Notes: generated from the sequence alone by a model not told the origin. Positions 6,883 through 15,362 are shown, counted from the stretch's first letter. The stretch is DNA of 54,705 nucleotides from Streptomyces sp. TRM49041 (GCF_008271805.1 NZ_VSRY01000173.1:328815-383519); one strand, 5' to 3'. A program made the numbers and translations.

Positions 6883-8064
6883 ATGGGTGAGGATGTCCGG
6901 CTGCGGGCCGTGGTGGAGCTGGCGCAGGCGATGGCCGCGGCGCACACTCCGCGTGAGTGCTGGCGGGCCGCGGCGCTCGGCGCGTGTGAGGCGCTGGGGG
7001 GTACGTTCGCGGCGCTCTCGGTCTGGCAGCGGGACCTTGGCCGGCTGAAGGTCCTGGTGAACGCGGGCGCGCGGGCGCCGGACGAGGAGGAGTTCCCGGA
7101 CTCCGAGACGTATCCCGTGCACCAGTTCTCCGAGATCACCGAGTTCCTGCACGAGCGGTGGGCGGGCGGCGGGGAGCCCAACGCCTGGGTGGAGACCGCC
7201 GAGGGCGGGCCGGAGTCCGGAGAGCGCGGCTACGGTCACCTGGGGGTCCCCCCTGGCCGAGCGGAGCCGAGAGGCTGGGGGAGGGCTGCGGCGCTGCGGC
7301 GGCGGGGGCGGGGCTGCTGTGTGGTCGCGCCGATCGTGCTGCACGGGCGGGCGTGGGGCGAGCTGTACGTCGCCCGCCCGGCCGGGGCGCTGCCCTTCGG
7401 CCGGGACGACGCGGACTTCGCGGCCGTGCTGGCGTCGGTGGTGGCCGCCGGGATCGCGCAGACCGAACGGCTGGAGGAGGTCAGAAAGCTGGCCTTCACC
7501 GATCCGCTGACCGGACTCGCCAACCGCAGGGCCGTCGACACCCGGCTGGACGAGGCCGTCGAACGTTTCCTGGCGGACGGTTCGGTCGTGAGTCTCGTGG
7601 TGTGCGACCTGAACGGCCTCAAGCACGTCAACGACACACACGGGCACGCGGTCGGCGACCGGCTCCTGGAGCGGTTCGGGTCGGTGCTCTCGTGCAGCGG
7701 GGCGCGGCTGCCGGGGGCGCTGGCGGCGCGGCTCGGCGGCGACGAGTTCTGCCTGGTGTCGGTCGGCCCGGAGTCCGACGAGGTGGTCGCCGTCGCCGAG
7801 GAGCTGTGCGTACGGGCCGGGGACCTGGAGTTCGGCGAGGGCGTGGCGTGCGGGGTCGCGTCGACCGGGGACCCGATCGGCCCGGTACGGTCCGCCCGCC
7901 GGCTGTTCCGGCTCGCGGACGCGGCGCAGTACCGGGCGAAGGCCGCCCGGTCGGAGAAGCCGGTGGTCGCCGGGCGGGACGGGTCCGTCGTCCGGCTCGC
8001 GGACGCCCCGCCGACCGCGGCGCGCGACCGGCGCCGCTTCCGGGACGCGCGCCCGGAGGCGTAG
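6883..8064 (+). CDS. cdgE: GAF-GGDEF diguanylate cyclase
   Basis: A 393-residue cytoplasmic signalling protein. The N-terminal GAF-like sensor (about 1-195) is followed by a GGDEF domain (about 200-370) with DPLTGLANRR, DLNGLKHVND (metal site) and an intact GGDEF in RLGGDEFCLVS. The product would be cyclic di-GMP, which with BldD governs Streptomyces development. No RxxD inhibitory site is visible five residues before GGDEF. The GAF domain is interrupted at about residues 120-134 by a palindromic repeat that stays in frame. The symbol follows my memory of S. coelicolor SCO4931 (CdgE) and is less certain than the function. Confidence 0.88.
   Translation: MGEDVRLRAVVELAQAMAAAHTPRECWRAAALGACEALGGTFAALSVWQRDLGRLKVLVNAGARAPDEEEFPDSETYPVHQFSEITEFLHERWAGGGEPNAWVETAEGGPESGERGYGHLGVPPGRAEPRGWGRAAALRRRGRGCCVVAPIVLHGRAWGELYVARPAGALPFGRDDADFAAVLASVVAAGIAQTERLEEVRKLAFTDPLTGLANRRAVDTRLDEAVERFLADGSVVSLVVCDLNGLKHVNDTHGHAVGDRLLERFGSVLSCSGARLPGALAARLGGDEFCLVSVGPESDEVVAVAEELCVRAGDLEFGEGVACGVASTGDPIGPVRSARRLFRLADAAQYRAKAARSEKPVVAGRDGSVVRLADAPPTAARDRRRFRDARPEA
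7239..7284. repeat. Short palindromic Streptomyces-type repeat inside the GGDEF gene
   Basis: A C-run/G-run imperfect palindrome (CTGGGGGTCCCCCC ... GAGCGGAGCCGAGAGG ... CTGGGGGAGG) lies in frame within the GAF-domain coding region. The same sequence, inverted and degenerate, occurs at 8983-9026 in hutH. Similar elements are common between genes in Streptomyces, as I recall. Here it encodes a Pro/Gly/Arg-rich insert (GVPPGRAEPRGWGR) foreign to GAF domains. Confidence 0.65.
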
Positions 8065-8170
8065 GCGGGCCCTCCGGACGCCGGCGCCCCCGCGCAGGCG
8101 GCACAGTGGTAAGGGGCGGCCTCCAGACCGGGTAGTGACACGTTGCGATTCAATCCGTAGGGTGCTGAAT

Positions 8171-9757
8171 ATGGATATGCACACTGTCGTGGTGGGGACG
8201 TCCGGTACCACCGCCGCCGACGTCATCGCCGTCGCCCGCGGCAACGCCCGCGTCGAGCTGTCGCAGGAGGCCCTCGACGCCCTCGCCCGCGCCCGGGAGA
8301 TCGTGGACGCCCTCGCCGCCAAGCCGGATCCGGTGTACGGCGTGTCGACCGGGTTCGGGGCGCTCGCCACGCGGCACATCGGCCAGGAACTGCGGGCGCA
8401 GCTCCAGCGCAACATCGTCCGCTCGCACGCCGCGGGCATGGGCCCGCGCGTCGAACGCGAGGTCGTACGCGCCCTGATGTTCCTCCGACTGAAGACCGTC
8501 GCGTCCGGCCACACCGGTGTCCGCCCGCATGTCGCGCGGACCATGGCCGACGTACTGAACGCGGGCATCACCCCCGTCGTCCACGAGTACGGCTCCCTCG
8601 GCTGTTCCGGCGACCTCGCGCCGCTCTCCCACTGCGCGCTCACCCTCATGGGCGAGGGTGACGCGGAAGGCCCCGACGGCACGGTGCGCCCCGCCGGCGA
8701 ACTGCTCGCCGCGCACGGCATCGCCCCCGTCGAGCTGCGCGAGAAGGAGGGCCTCGCCCTGCTCAACGGCACCGACGGCATGCTCGGCATGCTGATCATG
8801 GCCCTGGCCGACCTGGAAAAGCTGTACAAGACGGCCGACGTCACCGCCGCGCTCTCCCTGGAGGCCCTGCTCGGCACCGACAAGGTCCTCCGCCCCGAGC
8901 TGCACGCCATCCGCCCGCACCCCGGCCAGGGCGCCGCCGCCGCGAACATGCTCGCCGTCCTGAAAGGCTCCGGGCTCGTCGGCCATCCCCACGCTCTCGA
9001 CTCCGTTCGAGCAGGGGATGCCCCGAACCAGGCCGACGCGGCGACCCGAGTCCAGGACGCCTACTCGGTGCGCTGCGCCCCGCAGGTCGCCGGAGCAGGC
9101 CGCGACACCATGGCGCACGCCCGCCTCGTCGCCGAGCGCGAGCTCGCCTCCGCCGTCGACAACCCGGTCGTCCTGCCCGACGGGCGCGTCGAGTCGAACG
9201 GCAACTTCCACGGCGCCCCGGTCGCGTACGTCCTGGACTTCCTCGCCGTCGCCGCCGCCGACCTCGGCTCCATCGCCGAGCGCCGCACCGACCGGCTCCT
9301 CGACAAGAACCGGAGCCATGGCCTGCCGCCGTTCCTCGCCGACGACGCGGGCGTCGACTCGGGCCTGATGATCGCCCAGTACACGCAGGCCGCGCTGGTC
9401 AGCGAGATGAAGCGGCTCGCCGTACCGGCCTCCGCGGACTCCATCCCGTCCTCCGCGATGCAGGAGGACCATGTCTCCATGGGCTGGTCGGCGGCCCGCA
9501 AGCTGCGCACCGCCATCGGCAACCTCAACCGGATCCTCGCCGTCGAGCTGTACGCCGCCACCCGAGCCATCGAACTGCGCGCCGGGCTCACTCCGGCCCC
9601 CGCGTCCCGGGCCGTCGTCGACGCCCTGCGTGCGGCGGGCGTCCAGGGGCCCGGCCCTGACCGGTTCCTCGCGCCCGACCTGGACGCGGCCGACGGCTTC
9701 GTGCGGGCGGGCGGGGTCGTCGCCGCCGTCGAGCCGGTCACGGGGCCGCTCGCGTAG
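8171..9757 (+). CDS. hutH: Histidine ammonia-lyase
   Basis: A 528-residue aromatic ammonia-lyase converting L-histidine to urocanate and ammonia, the first step of histidine utilisation. The start MDMHTVVVGTSG at 8171 has AGGG 8 nt upstream. Tyr in VYGVSTGFG and the cofactor tripeptide Cys145-Ser146-Gly147 in GSLGCSGDLAPLSH, cyclising to MIO, are present; the usual tripeptide is Ala-Ser-Gly, and I recall the Cys form in other streptomycetes. Further motifs are NGTDGML, VQDAYSVRCAPQV, VDNPVV and SNGNFHG. Just before VQDAYS there is an extra stretch (HPHALDSVRAGDAPN) encoded by a palindromic repeat. The rest of the hut pathway is not adjacent. Confidence 0.94.
   Translation: MDMHTVVVGTSGTTAADVIAVARGNARVELSQEALDALARAREIVDALAAKPDPVYGVSTGFGALATRHIGQELRAQLQRNIVRSHAAGMGPRVEREVVRALMFLRLKTVASGHTGVRPHVARTMADVLNAGITPVVHEYGSLGCSGDLAPLSHCALTLMGEGDAEGPDGTVRPAGELLAAHGIAPVELREKEGLALLNGTDGMLGMLIMALADLEKLYKTADVTAALSLEALLGTDKVLRPELHAIRPHPGQGAAAANMLAVLKGSGLVGHPHALDSVRAGDAPNQADAATRVQDAYSVRCAPQVAGAGRDTMAHARLVAERELASAVDNPVVLPDGRVESNGNFHGAPVAYVLDFLAVAAADLGSIAERRTDRLLDKNRSHGLPPFLADDAGVDSGLMIAQYTQAALVSEMKRLAVPASADSIPSSAMQEDHVSMGWSAARKLRTAIGNLNRILAVELYAATRAIELRAGLTPAPASRAVVDALRAAGVQGPGPDRFLAPDLDAADGFVRAGGVVAAVEPVTGPLA
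8983..9026. repeat. Second copy of the palindromic repeat, inside hutH
   Basis: CCCCACGCTCTCGACTCC followed by GTTCGAGCAGGGG and a CCCC run matches, in opposite orientation, the element at 7239-7284. Most positions align apart from short gaps. It is in frame and adds about 15 residues before the conserved VQDAYS motif. Confidence 0.6.
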
Positions 9758-9793
9758 GCGCCGCCGCCACGGCCGCCCGCCGGGGCGTACGCG

Positions 9794-10114
9794 TCAGAGT
9801 GCCGCGTACGCCCCTCGTCGTACGGCGAAGCTCACCAGGCCCACGCCGACGGCGAGGAACGCCGAGCCGCCGAGCAGATACGGCGTGGTGTCGACGCCGC
9901 CGCCCGTGTCGGCGAGCCGCAGCCCCGGCCCGGTCTGCCCGTGCGGCCGCGCGTCGGCCGGGGCGTCGGCCGTGTCTCCGGCCGACGACCGCTGCCGGGA
10001 GTCCTGGGCCGCCGGCTGTTCACCGGTGGCGTTCGCCGAGGGCACGAACCACAGGGCGCCGAGCAGCGTCCCGGCGGCGGTGGCGGTCAGCAGAGGTCGG
10101 CGTGCGACGGACAC
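9794..10114 (-). CDS. LAXTG-type cell-wall-anchored small protein
   Basis: A 106-residue precursor. A signal peptide (residues 1-30, VARRPLLTATAAGTLLGALW, cleavage near SANA) precedes a ~40-residue Ser/Gln/Asp-rich spacer. The sorting signal is LADTG, then a hydrophobic helix and a basic tail VRRGAYAAL. LAXTG is the motif cut by Streptomyces class E sortases, so the mature ~45-residue peptide should be linked to peptidoglycan. The GTG at 10114 has AGGGG at 9 nt. There is no enzymatic domain; it resembles a minimal surface stalk. Neighbouring envelope genes (L,D-transpeptidase, secreted protein) fit a cell-surface role. Confidence 0.75.
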   Translation of the reverse strand: MSVARRPLLTATAAGTLLGALWFVPSANATGEQPAAQDSRQRSSAGDTADAPADARPHGQTGPGLRLADTGGGVDTTPYLLGGSAFLAVGVGLVSFAVRRGAYAAL

Positions 10115-10220
10115 AGATTCAGATCCCCTTGCGGAACCGAGAATTGGTGGTTGCACCGATGCTAGTGAACACAGCGGGTCGCAGAAAAGCCATAGCCGTG
10201 AGGAGCCTACGCTCCGTCAT

Positions 10221-10580
10221 ATGAGCCCTTCTGAGACCTCACGGTATGTACGACTTCGGGTGGATCTGGTACTGGAGGTGACCGAACAGGACGCGCTGAC
10301 CGACGCCGCTCTGCGACGGATCGACGACGACGAGTTCATGCCCGAGGAGGAGCGCGCGCACGCCCGCTCGGCCGTCCGCGAGGACGAAGCGGAAGCACTC
10401 GCGTACCTCGTCGAGCCCTTCCAGCTGATCGGAGAGGTGTCCGGCGTCGAACTCGTCCAGGCGTCCTGGAGCAGCGAGCAGTCCGCGTACGACCCGGACG
10501 TGGACGCCTGGCACCTGGACGACGAGGACATCGACGGCGACGAGGAGAGCGAGGAGGGTGCGCGGGCCGGCGACGTCTGA
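10221..10580 (+). CDS. Acidic conserved hypothetical protein
   Basis: A 119-residue, strongly acidic cytoplasmic protein. It begins MSPSETSRYVRLRVDLVLEV and ends in a nearly all-acidic stretch (HLDDEDIDGDEESEEG). A beta-strand-rich N-terminal third and a helix rich in Glu/Arg/Ala can be seen, but no motif that I recognise. AGGAG lies about 14 nt before the ATG, rather far. A strong hairpin closes the gene downstream. Function unknown. Confidence 0.7.
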   Translation: MSPSETSRYVRLRVDLVLEVTEQDALTDAALRRIDDDEFMPEEERAHARSAVREDEAEALAYLVEPFQLIGEVSGVELVQASWSSEQSAYDPDVDAWHLDDEDIDGDEESEEGARAGDV

Positions 10581-10604
10581 CGGGGATGTGTGACACGCTT
10601 CAGG

Positions 10605-10638
10605 CCCCGGGCGCACGCGTACGCGCGCGTGTCCGGGG
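10605..10638 (+). terminator. GC hairpin after the acidic protein gene
   Basis: CCCCGGGCGCACGCG pairs almost completely with GCGCGCGTGTCCGGGG, 25 nt after the stop. It looks like an intrinsic terminator without a T-run. Confidence 0.55.
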
Positions 10639-10785
10639 TCACATCCGTCATCCGGGAACCAGACCGCTCGCCGTTGCGTCGATCAGTGTTGTTCCCCACA
10701 ACACGGACGTATCCGGAACCGGACGGGGTGTCATGGGGGTTGTTGGAAGAGTTGGCAGGGATCCGCGACGATGGAGAAGCGTGTG

Positions 10786-12042
10786 ATGACGGACAGTAAG
10801 CGGCGCAGAGGTCTGATGGCCGCGTCCGCACTGCTCAGCGGCGTGCTGGTGCTCACGGCCTGCAACGACGGCGACACCGCTGACGCCGCCAACGGCAGCA
10901 CCGAGAGTCCGAACTCACAGGCGCAGGTCGACGAGGCGGCGGCGAAGAAGACCTCGCAGGCCCGAATAACGATCACGCCCAAGAACGGCGCCATCAACGC
11001 GTCCATCAACAAGGACGCCAAGGTCACCGTCGAGGACGGCAAGCTCACCTCGGTCACCATGACCTCCGGCGACGGCACGGAGGTCAAGGGGGAGATCTCC
11101 GCCGACGGCAAGAGCTGGCAGCCCGGCGAACAGCTGGAGCGCGCGACCACCTACAAGATCGCCGCCACCGCGGAGGACTCCGACGGCCGCCAGGCCCACG
11201 AGAACACCTCCTTCACGACGGTGTCCAAGGACAACAGCTTCATCGGCAACTTCACGCCCGAGAACGGCTCCACGGTCGGCGTCGGCATGCCGGTGTCGAT
11301 CAACTTCAACAAGCCGATCACCGACAGGAAGGCCGTCCAGGCCGGCATCGAGGTGTCCTCGTCCAGCGGCCAGGAGGTCGTCGGCCACTGGTTCAACTCC
11401 CAGCGCATCGACTTCCGCCCCGACACGTACTGGGCCGAGGGCTCCACGGTCACGCTGAACCTGAAGCTCGACGGCGTCGAGGGCTCCGACGGCGTCTTCG
11501 GCGTCCAGCAGAAGACCGTCACCTTCAAGGTCGGCCGCAATCAGGTCTCGACCGTCGACGTCAACGCCAAGACCATGAAGGTCGAGCGCAACGGCAAGAC
11601 GATCAAGACGATCCCGATCTCCGCCGGCTCCCCGGAGACCCCGACCTACAACGGTCAGATGGTGATCTCCGAGAAGTTCAAGGAGACCCGGATGAACGGC
11701 GCGACCGTCGGCTTCACGGACGACGACGGCAAGGGCGAGTACGACATCAAGGACGTGCCGCACGCCATGCGGCTGTCCACGTCGGGCACGTTCATCCACG
11801 GCAACTACTGGGGCGCCGACTCCGTCTTCGGCAACGTCAACACCAGCCACGGCTGCGTGGGCCTCAACGACGTGAAGGGCGCGGGCGACCCGAACCAGGC
11901 GGCCGCCTGGTTCTACGACAACTCGCTCATCGGCGACGTGGTCATCGTCAAGAACTCCAAGGACAAGACCATCCAGCCGGACAACGGCCTCAACGGCTGG
12001 AACATGAGCTGGGCCGACTGGAAGGCCGGCTCGGCGCTGTGA
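10786..12042 (+). CDS. Lipoprotein L,D-transpeptidase (Ig-like domains + YkuD)
   Basis: A 418-residue precursor anchored outside the membrane. The signal peptide ends in lipobox LVLTAC (Cys near residue 26). Two Ig-like domains (about 55-150 and 150-260) precede the YkuD catalytic domain (about 265-395), whose motif HGNYWGADSVFGNVNTSHG-C-VGL contains the His and the nucleophilic Cys. It forms 3-3 cross-links between meso- or LL-diaminopimelate stems, resistant to most beta-lactams. The layout is that of mycobacterial LdtMt2 and its Streptomyces homologues. ATG 10771 is an alternative start, but GGAG at 10773-10776 favours 10786. A strong terminator follows. Confidence 0.92.
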   Translation: MTDSKRRRGLMAASALLSGVLVLTACNDGDTADAANGSTESPNSQAQVDEAAAKKTSQARITITPKNGAINASINKDAKVTVEDGKLTSVTMTSGDGTEVKGEISADGKSWQPGEQLERATTYKIAATAEDSDGRQAHENTSFTTVSKDNSFIGNFTPENGSTVGVGMPVSINFNKPITDRKAVQAGIEVSSSSGQEVVGHWFNSQRIDFRPDTYWAEGSTVTLNLKLDGVEGSDGVFGVQQKTVTFKVGRNQVSTVDVNAKTMKVERNGKTIKTIPISAGSPETPTYNGQMVISEKFKETRMNGATVGFTDDDGKGEYDIKDVPHAMRLSTSGTFIHGNYWGADSVFGNVNTSHGCVGLNDVKGAGDPNQAAAWFYDNSLIGDVVIVKNSKDKTIQPDNGLNGWNMSWADWKAGSAL

Positions 12043-12085
12043 TCACTCGCTGACGCGGGTCGGTACGCAGGACGGCACGCAGGAC

Positions 12086-12122
12086 GGAGGCGGCGGTGCA
12101 CCCCAGGGGCACCGCCGCCTCC
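12086..12122. terminator. Bidirectional terminator between convergent genes
   Basis: Perfect 14-bp arms GGAGGCGGCGGTGC (12086-12099) and GCACCGCCGCCTCC (12109-12122) with a 9-nt loop sit between the convergent L,D-transpeptidase and small secreted protein genes, so the hairpin probably serves both. Confidence 0.8.
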
Positions 12123-12138
12123 GCGTATCCGGGCCCGG

Positions 12139-12522
12139 TCAGCTGGTGTGGTACCGCATGGGCCCCTGCTCGACGAGCCGCCCGTCCCGCCACGTGGACA
12201 CCGACCACACGACCGCCTTGCCCGCCGGCAGCCCGCCGAGGTGGCAGCGTACGACCCGGTGCCGCCCGTCGCGCCCGCTCCCGCACCGCCCGACGACGTC
12301 CTCGTCCGCCAGGTCCACCAGATAGTCGACGCGTACGGTCGCGCCGTCCAGCGCCGTGTCGCGGACCGTGAACGTGTCCCGCGCGCTGCTCCAGCAGGCC
12401 GAGGCGCCGGTGACGGCGGAGCAGCCGTCGACGGCCGCGTGCGCCGACGTGGCGCCGTACATCCCCCCGGCGAGCAGCAGCGACGTGGCGAGCGCGACGG
12501 TCCGCGCGCGTGTGACAGCCAT
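12139..12522 (-). CDS. Small secreted protein, function unknown
   Basis: A 127-residue precursor. The signal peptide (about residues 1-29) has cleavage after TSAHA. The ~98-residue mature part contains four cysteines (DGCSAVTGASAC, GRCG, RCHLGG) that could make two disulfides, and a beta-rich pattern (VRVDYLVDL, AVVWSVSTW). The start ATG has AGGGGGG 9 nt upstream. No known domain is recognised; extracellular location is likely. Confidence 0.75.
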   Translation of the reverse strand: MAVTRARTVALATSLLLAGGMYGATSAHAAVDGCSAVTGASACWSSARDTFTVRDTALDGATVRVDYLVDLADEDVVGRCGSGRDGRHRVVRCHLGGLPAGKAVVWSVSTWRDGRLVEQGPMRYHTS

Positions 12523-12575
12523 GACAGAACCCCCCTGTGGTGACGTTCCTCGCCACGATAGGCGCGGAACGAGAG

Positions 12576-12625
12576 CCTCAGCAGCCTTCAGCAGCCCTCA
12601 GCGGCCCTCAGTGGCCCTCAGGAGT
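12576..12625. repeat. Five tandem 10-bp repeats at the 3' end of a regulator gene
   Basis: Five consecutive decamers of the form CCTCAGCAGC / CCCTCAGCGG run from 12576 to 12625 and contain the stop codon of the leftward XRE-type regulator. One or two positions vary per unit. Confidence 0.7.
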
Positions 12626-13496
12626 CCCGGGACGCGGATGTCGTGTGGGCGGCCGCGTCCGCGCCCCAGTTGGCCAGCAGCCGCAGCGACTCCGCCGCCG
12701 GGGAGTCCGGCTCCGCCGTGTACGTGACCAGGCTCAGGTCGTGGTCGTCGGGGAGCTTCAGCGTCTCGTACGACAGGGTCAGCTCACCCACGAGCGGATG
12801 CCGCAGCCGCTTCGCGCCGTGACCCTTCTCCTGCACGTCGTACGCCGCCCACAGCGACCGGAACTCCGGGCTGCGGACCGACAGGTCGCCCACGAGGGTC
12901 GCCAGCCGCGGGTCGTCGGGCGAGCACCCCGCGTACATCCGCAGCACGCTCACCACCTCCGACGCCTTGGCCTCCCAGTCGACGTACAGATCCCGGGCGG
13001 CCGGTGCGAGGAACACGTGCCGGGCCATGTTCCGCTCCTCCGGCTCCAGCGCGGAGAAGTCCCCGAACAGCGCCCGCGCCAGCCGGTTCCACACGAGGAT
13101 GTCCAGCCGCTGGCCCATGACGAACGCGGGCACCGAGTCCATCGAGTCGAGCAGATGGCGCAGGGCGGGCCGTACCGTCTGCTGCCGGAAGGTGCGGGCC
13201 CGCTTCCGCTTCTTGTACGCGGGCTTCGCCAGATGCACCAGATGGTCGCGCTCGGCGTCGGTGAGCCGCAGAGCCCGGGCGATGGCGTCCAGGACCTCTG
13301 TGGAGACGTTCCGGCCGTTGCCCTGCTCCAGGCGCGTGTAGTACGCGACGGACACCCCGGCCAGCAACGCCAGTTCCTCGCGCCGCAGCCCCGGGACGCG
13401 CCGGTGCCGCCCCAGGTCGGGCAGCCCGACGTCCTCGGGCTTCAGCCGGGCCCGCCGGGAACGGAGGAACTCGCTGAGTTCGGCACGCTGATCCAT
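12618..13496 (-). CDS. XRE-type regulator with MmyB-like ligand domain
   Basis: A 292-residue transcription factor. An N-terminal helix-turn-helix (about 10-75) includes VPGLRREELALLAGVS and YYTRLEQGN, the hallmark of the actinobacterial XRE-MLTR family. A ~200-residue C-terminal ligand-binding domain follows, with FVMGQRLDILVWNRLARAL and RLRHPLVGELTL. It begins at ATG 13496, 128 nt from the divergent alcohol dehydrogenase at 13625. Members of this family commonly control the adjacent divergent oxidoreductase, so the dehydrogenase is the likely target. The ligand is unknown. Confidence 0.88.
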   Translation of the reverse strand: MDQRAELSEFLRSRRARLKPEDVGLPDLGRHRRVPGLRREELALLAGVSVAYYTRLEQGNGRNVSTEVLDAIARALRLTDAERDHLVHLAKPAYKKRKRARTFRQQTVRPALRHLLDSMDSVPAFVMGQRLDILVWNRLARALFGDFSALEPEERNMARHVFLAPAARDLYVDWEAKASEVVSVLRMYAGCSPDDPRLATLVGDLSVRSPEFRSLWAAYDVQEKGHGAKRLRHPLVGELTLSYETLKLPDDHDLSLVTYTAEPDSPAAESLRLLANWGADAAAHTTSASRDS

Positions 13497-13624
13497 GCGC
13501 TCCAGTATCCCGGGTCGTACGCACCCGCCGCGGACCGTCCCTGACCCCGCCAGTGGTAGGACCGGCGGACGTAGGAACGACAGAGGGCTGGGAGACGTAC
13601 GGGGCAGCGGGCAGGCTCGACGCC

Positions 13625-14668
13625 ATGACCACGAACGTTCCCGCATACGCAGCCCCCGCCGCCAAGGCCCCGCTGGAGCGCACCACCGTGCCGCGCCGCG
13701 CGGTGGGCGCGCACGACGTCCTCATCGAGATCAAGTACGCGGGCATCTGCCACTCGGACATCCACCAGGTGCGCGACGGCTGGGGCGAGGGCATCTACCC
13801 GATGGTGCCGGGCCACGAGATCGCCGGCGTGGTGACGGAGGTCGGTACGTCGGTCACGAGGTTCCGGGCCGGCGACCGCGTCGGCGTCGGCTGCTTCGTC
13901 GACTCCTGCCGGGAGTGCGCGTACTGCGCCCAGGGCCTGGAGCAGTACTGCACGCGCGGCATGACCGGCACGTACAACGACCGCGACAAGAACGGCGACC
14001 CCACCCACGGCGGCTACTCGACGCACATCGTCGTCGACGAGAACTACACCGTCCGCGTCCCCGACGCCCTGCCCCTGGACGTGGCGGCCCCGCTCCTCTG
14101 CGCCGGCATCACCCTCTACTCCCCGCTGTCCCACTGGAAGGCGGGCCCGGGCAAGAAGGTCGCGATCGTCGGCCTGGGCGGGCTCGGCCACATGGGCGTC
14201 AAGATCGCCCACGCGATGGGTGCCGAGGTGACGGTGCTCAGCCAGACCCTCCGCAAGGAGGCCGACGGCCGCAAACTCGGCGCCGACCACTTCCACGCGA
14301 CCGGCGACCCGGCCACCTTCGAGAAGCTGGCCGGCACCTTCGACCTGATCGTCTCCACGGTCTCGGCCCCACTCGACTTCGGCGCCTACCTGGGCCTGCT
14401 GAAGACGGACGGCGCCCTGGTGAACGTCGGCGCGCCGGAGGAGCCCATCTCCTTCAACCTCTTCTCCCTCATCACCGGCCGCCGCACCCTGGCCGGCTCG
14501 ATGATCGGCGGCATCGCCGAGACCCAGGAGATGCTCGACTTCTGCGCGGAGCACGGCCTCGGTGCCGAGATCGAGGTCATCCGCGCGGACCAGATCAACG
14601 AGGCGTACGAGCGGGTCCTCGCGAGCGACGTCCGCTACCGCTTCGTGATCGACACGGCGACGATCTGA
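13625..14668 (+). CDS. Zinc-dependent NAD(P) alcohol dehydrogenase
   Basis: A 347-residue medium-chain dehydrogenase. Catalytic zinc ligands are in AGICHSDIH and PGHEIAG. The structural zinc loop is CRECAYCAQGLEQYC, and the Rossmann motif is GLGGLGHMGVKIAHAMG. Sequence style (YNDRDKNGDPTHGGYSTH, CAGITLYSPL) places it in the cinnamyl-alcohol-dehydrogenase-like, NADP-preferring YahK/CAD group that reduces broad aldehydes. It is transcribed divergently from the XRE-MLTR regulator and followed by a perfect terminator, so it is a single-gene unit. Confidence 0.92.
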   Translation: MTTNVPAYAAPAAKAPLERTTVPRRAVGAHDVLIEIKYAGICHSDIHQVRDGWGEGIYPMVPGHEIAGVVTEVGTSVTRFRAGDRVGVGCFVDSCRECAYCAQGLEQYCTRGMTGTYNDRDKNGDPTHGGYSTHIVVDENYTVRVPDALPLDVAAPLLCAGITLYSPLSHWKAGPGKKVAIVGLGGLGHMGVKIAHAMGAEVTVLSQTLRKEADGRKLGADHFHATGDPATFEKLAGTFDLIVSTVSAPLDFGAYLGLLKTDGALVNVGAPEEPISFNLFSLITGRRTLAGSMIGGIAETQEMLDFCAEHGLGAEIEVIRADQINEAYERVLASDVRYRFVIDTATI

Positions 14669-14685
14669 CGTACGGGGAAACGACC

Positions 14686-14714
14686 GGCCCCCGAGCGGAT
14701 TCCGCTCGGGGGCC
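14686..14714. terminator. Perfect 13-bp stem-loop terminator
   Basis: GGCCCCCGAGCGG (14686-14698) and CCGCTCGGGGGCC (14702-14714) pair fully with a 3-nt loop, between the alcohol dehydrogenase and a convergent secreted-protein gene. Confidence 0.85.
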
Positions 14715-14741
14715 GACGTCCTCACCGTTCCCGGCACTGGG

Positions 14742-15272
14742 TCACTTGTACTGGATGCCCCAGAGGTTGCTGTTCTTCTTCACCGGGGCGGTGATGTTCG
14801 CCTTGTAGACCGTCTTGGTCTTGCAGGCGCCGCCCGCGCCGGTGACCACGCGGTACTTGTGCGCCGTGAAGCTCTTCGACTCGTGGTACATCATCAGCCG
14901 GCCGCGGGTCTTGCCCTTCTTCTTCTGCACGGTGGCCGCGTAGGTCCAGGTGTCGGACTGCGACCAGCTCTTGCCGACGGCGACGCTGAACGACGTGGAA
15001 GCCTTGGCGAAGACGACCCCGGCGTCGGCGCCCACGGTGGCGGTGCCGGTGGCGCTCCAGGTGCCGGTCTTGTTCTTCGCGTAGCTGATGGTGACGCCCG
15101 GCTTGGCCCAGTCGCTGTGGACGTTGGTGGGCTTCCACACCGTCTTCTTGTTGATGATGGAGTAGTACGTGCCGGTGTCGATGCACCTCGCCGAAGCGGG
15201 CGCGGCCGTGCCGACGACGATGCCGCCGCTCAGGACGGCGGTGGTGAGCGCAACGCTGAAAGCGCGTCTCAT
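14742..15272 (-). CDS. Secreted protein, beta-rich, function unknown
   Basis: A 176-residue precursor. The signal peptide (about 1-29) has cleavage near APASA. The Lys/Thr/Tyr/Trp-rich mature part has short alternating strands (TYYSIINKKTVWKP, GTWSATGTATVG, SWSQSDTWTYAATVQ) and two cysteines (RCIDTG and GACKTK), probably one disulfide. It looks like an exported beta-sandwich protein. The upstream region to 15467 carries 11-bp direct repeats that may regulate it. No catalytic motif is visible. Confidence 0.75.
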   Translation of the reverse strand: MRRAFSVALTTAVLSGGIVVGTAAPASARCIDTGTYYSIINKKTVWKPTNVHSDWAKPGVTISYAKNKTGTWSATGTATVGADAGVVFAKASTSFSVAVGKSWSQSDTWTYAATVQKKKGKTRGRLMMYHESKSFTAHKYRVVTGAGGACKTKTVYKANITAPVKKNSNLWGIQYK

Positions 15273-15362
15273 GCGCGTGTTCCCCTCGTTCTTGGTCAGC
15301 CGTGGTCAGGGCTTGACCGGTCGGCGTCAAAGATGCCAGGGGGGAGCGAGACGCGCCATGAA

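Noticed and set aside
6805..8949. Minus-strand frame of 714 codons across the GGDEF and hutH genes
   Set aside because: It spans two well-defined plus-strand genes and has no domain.
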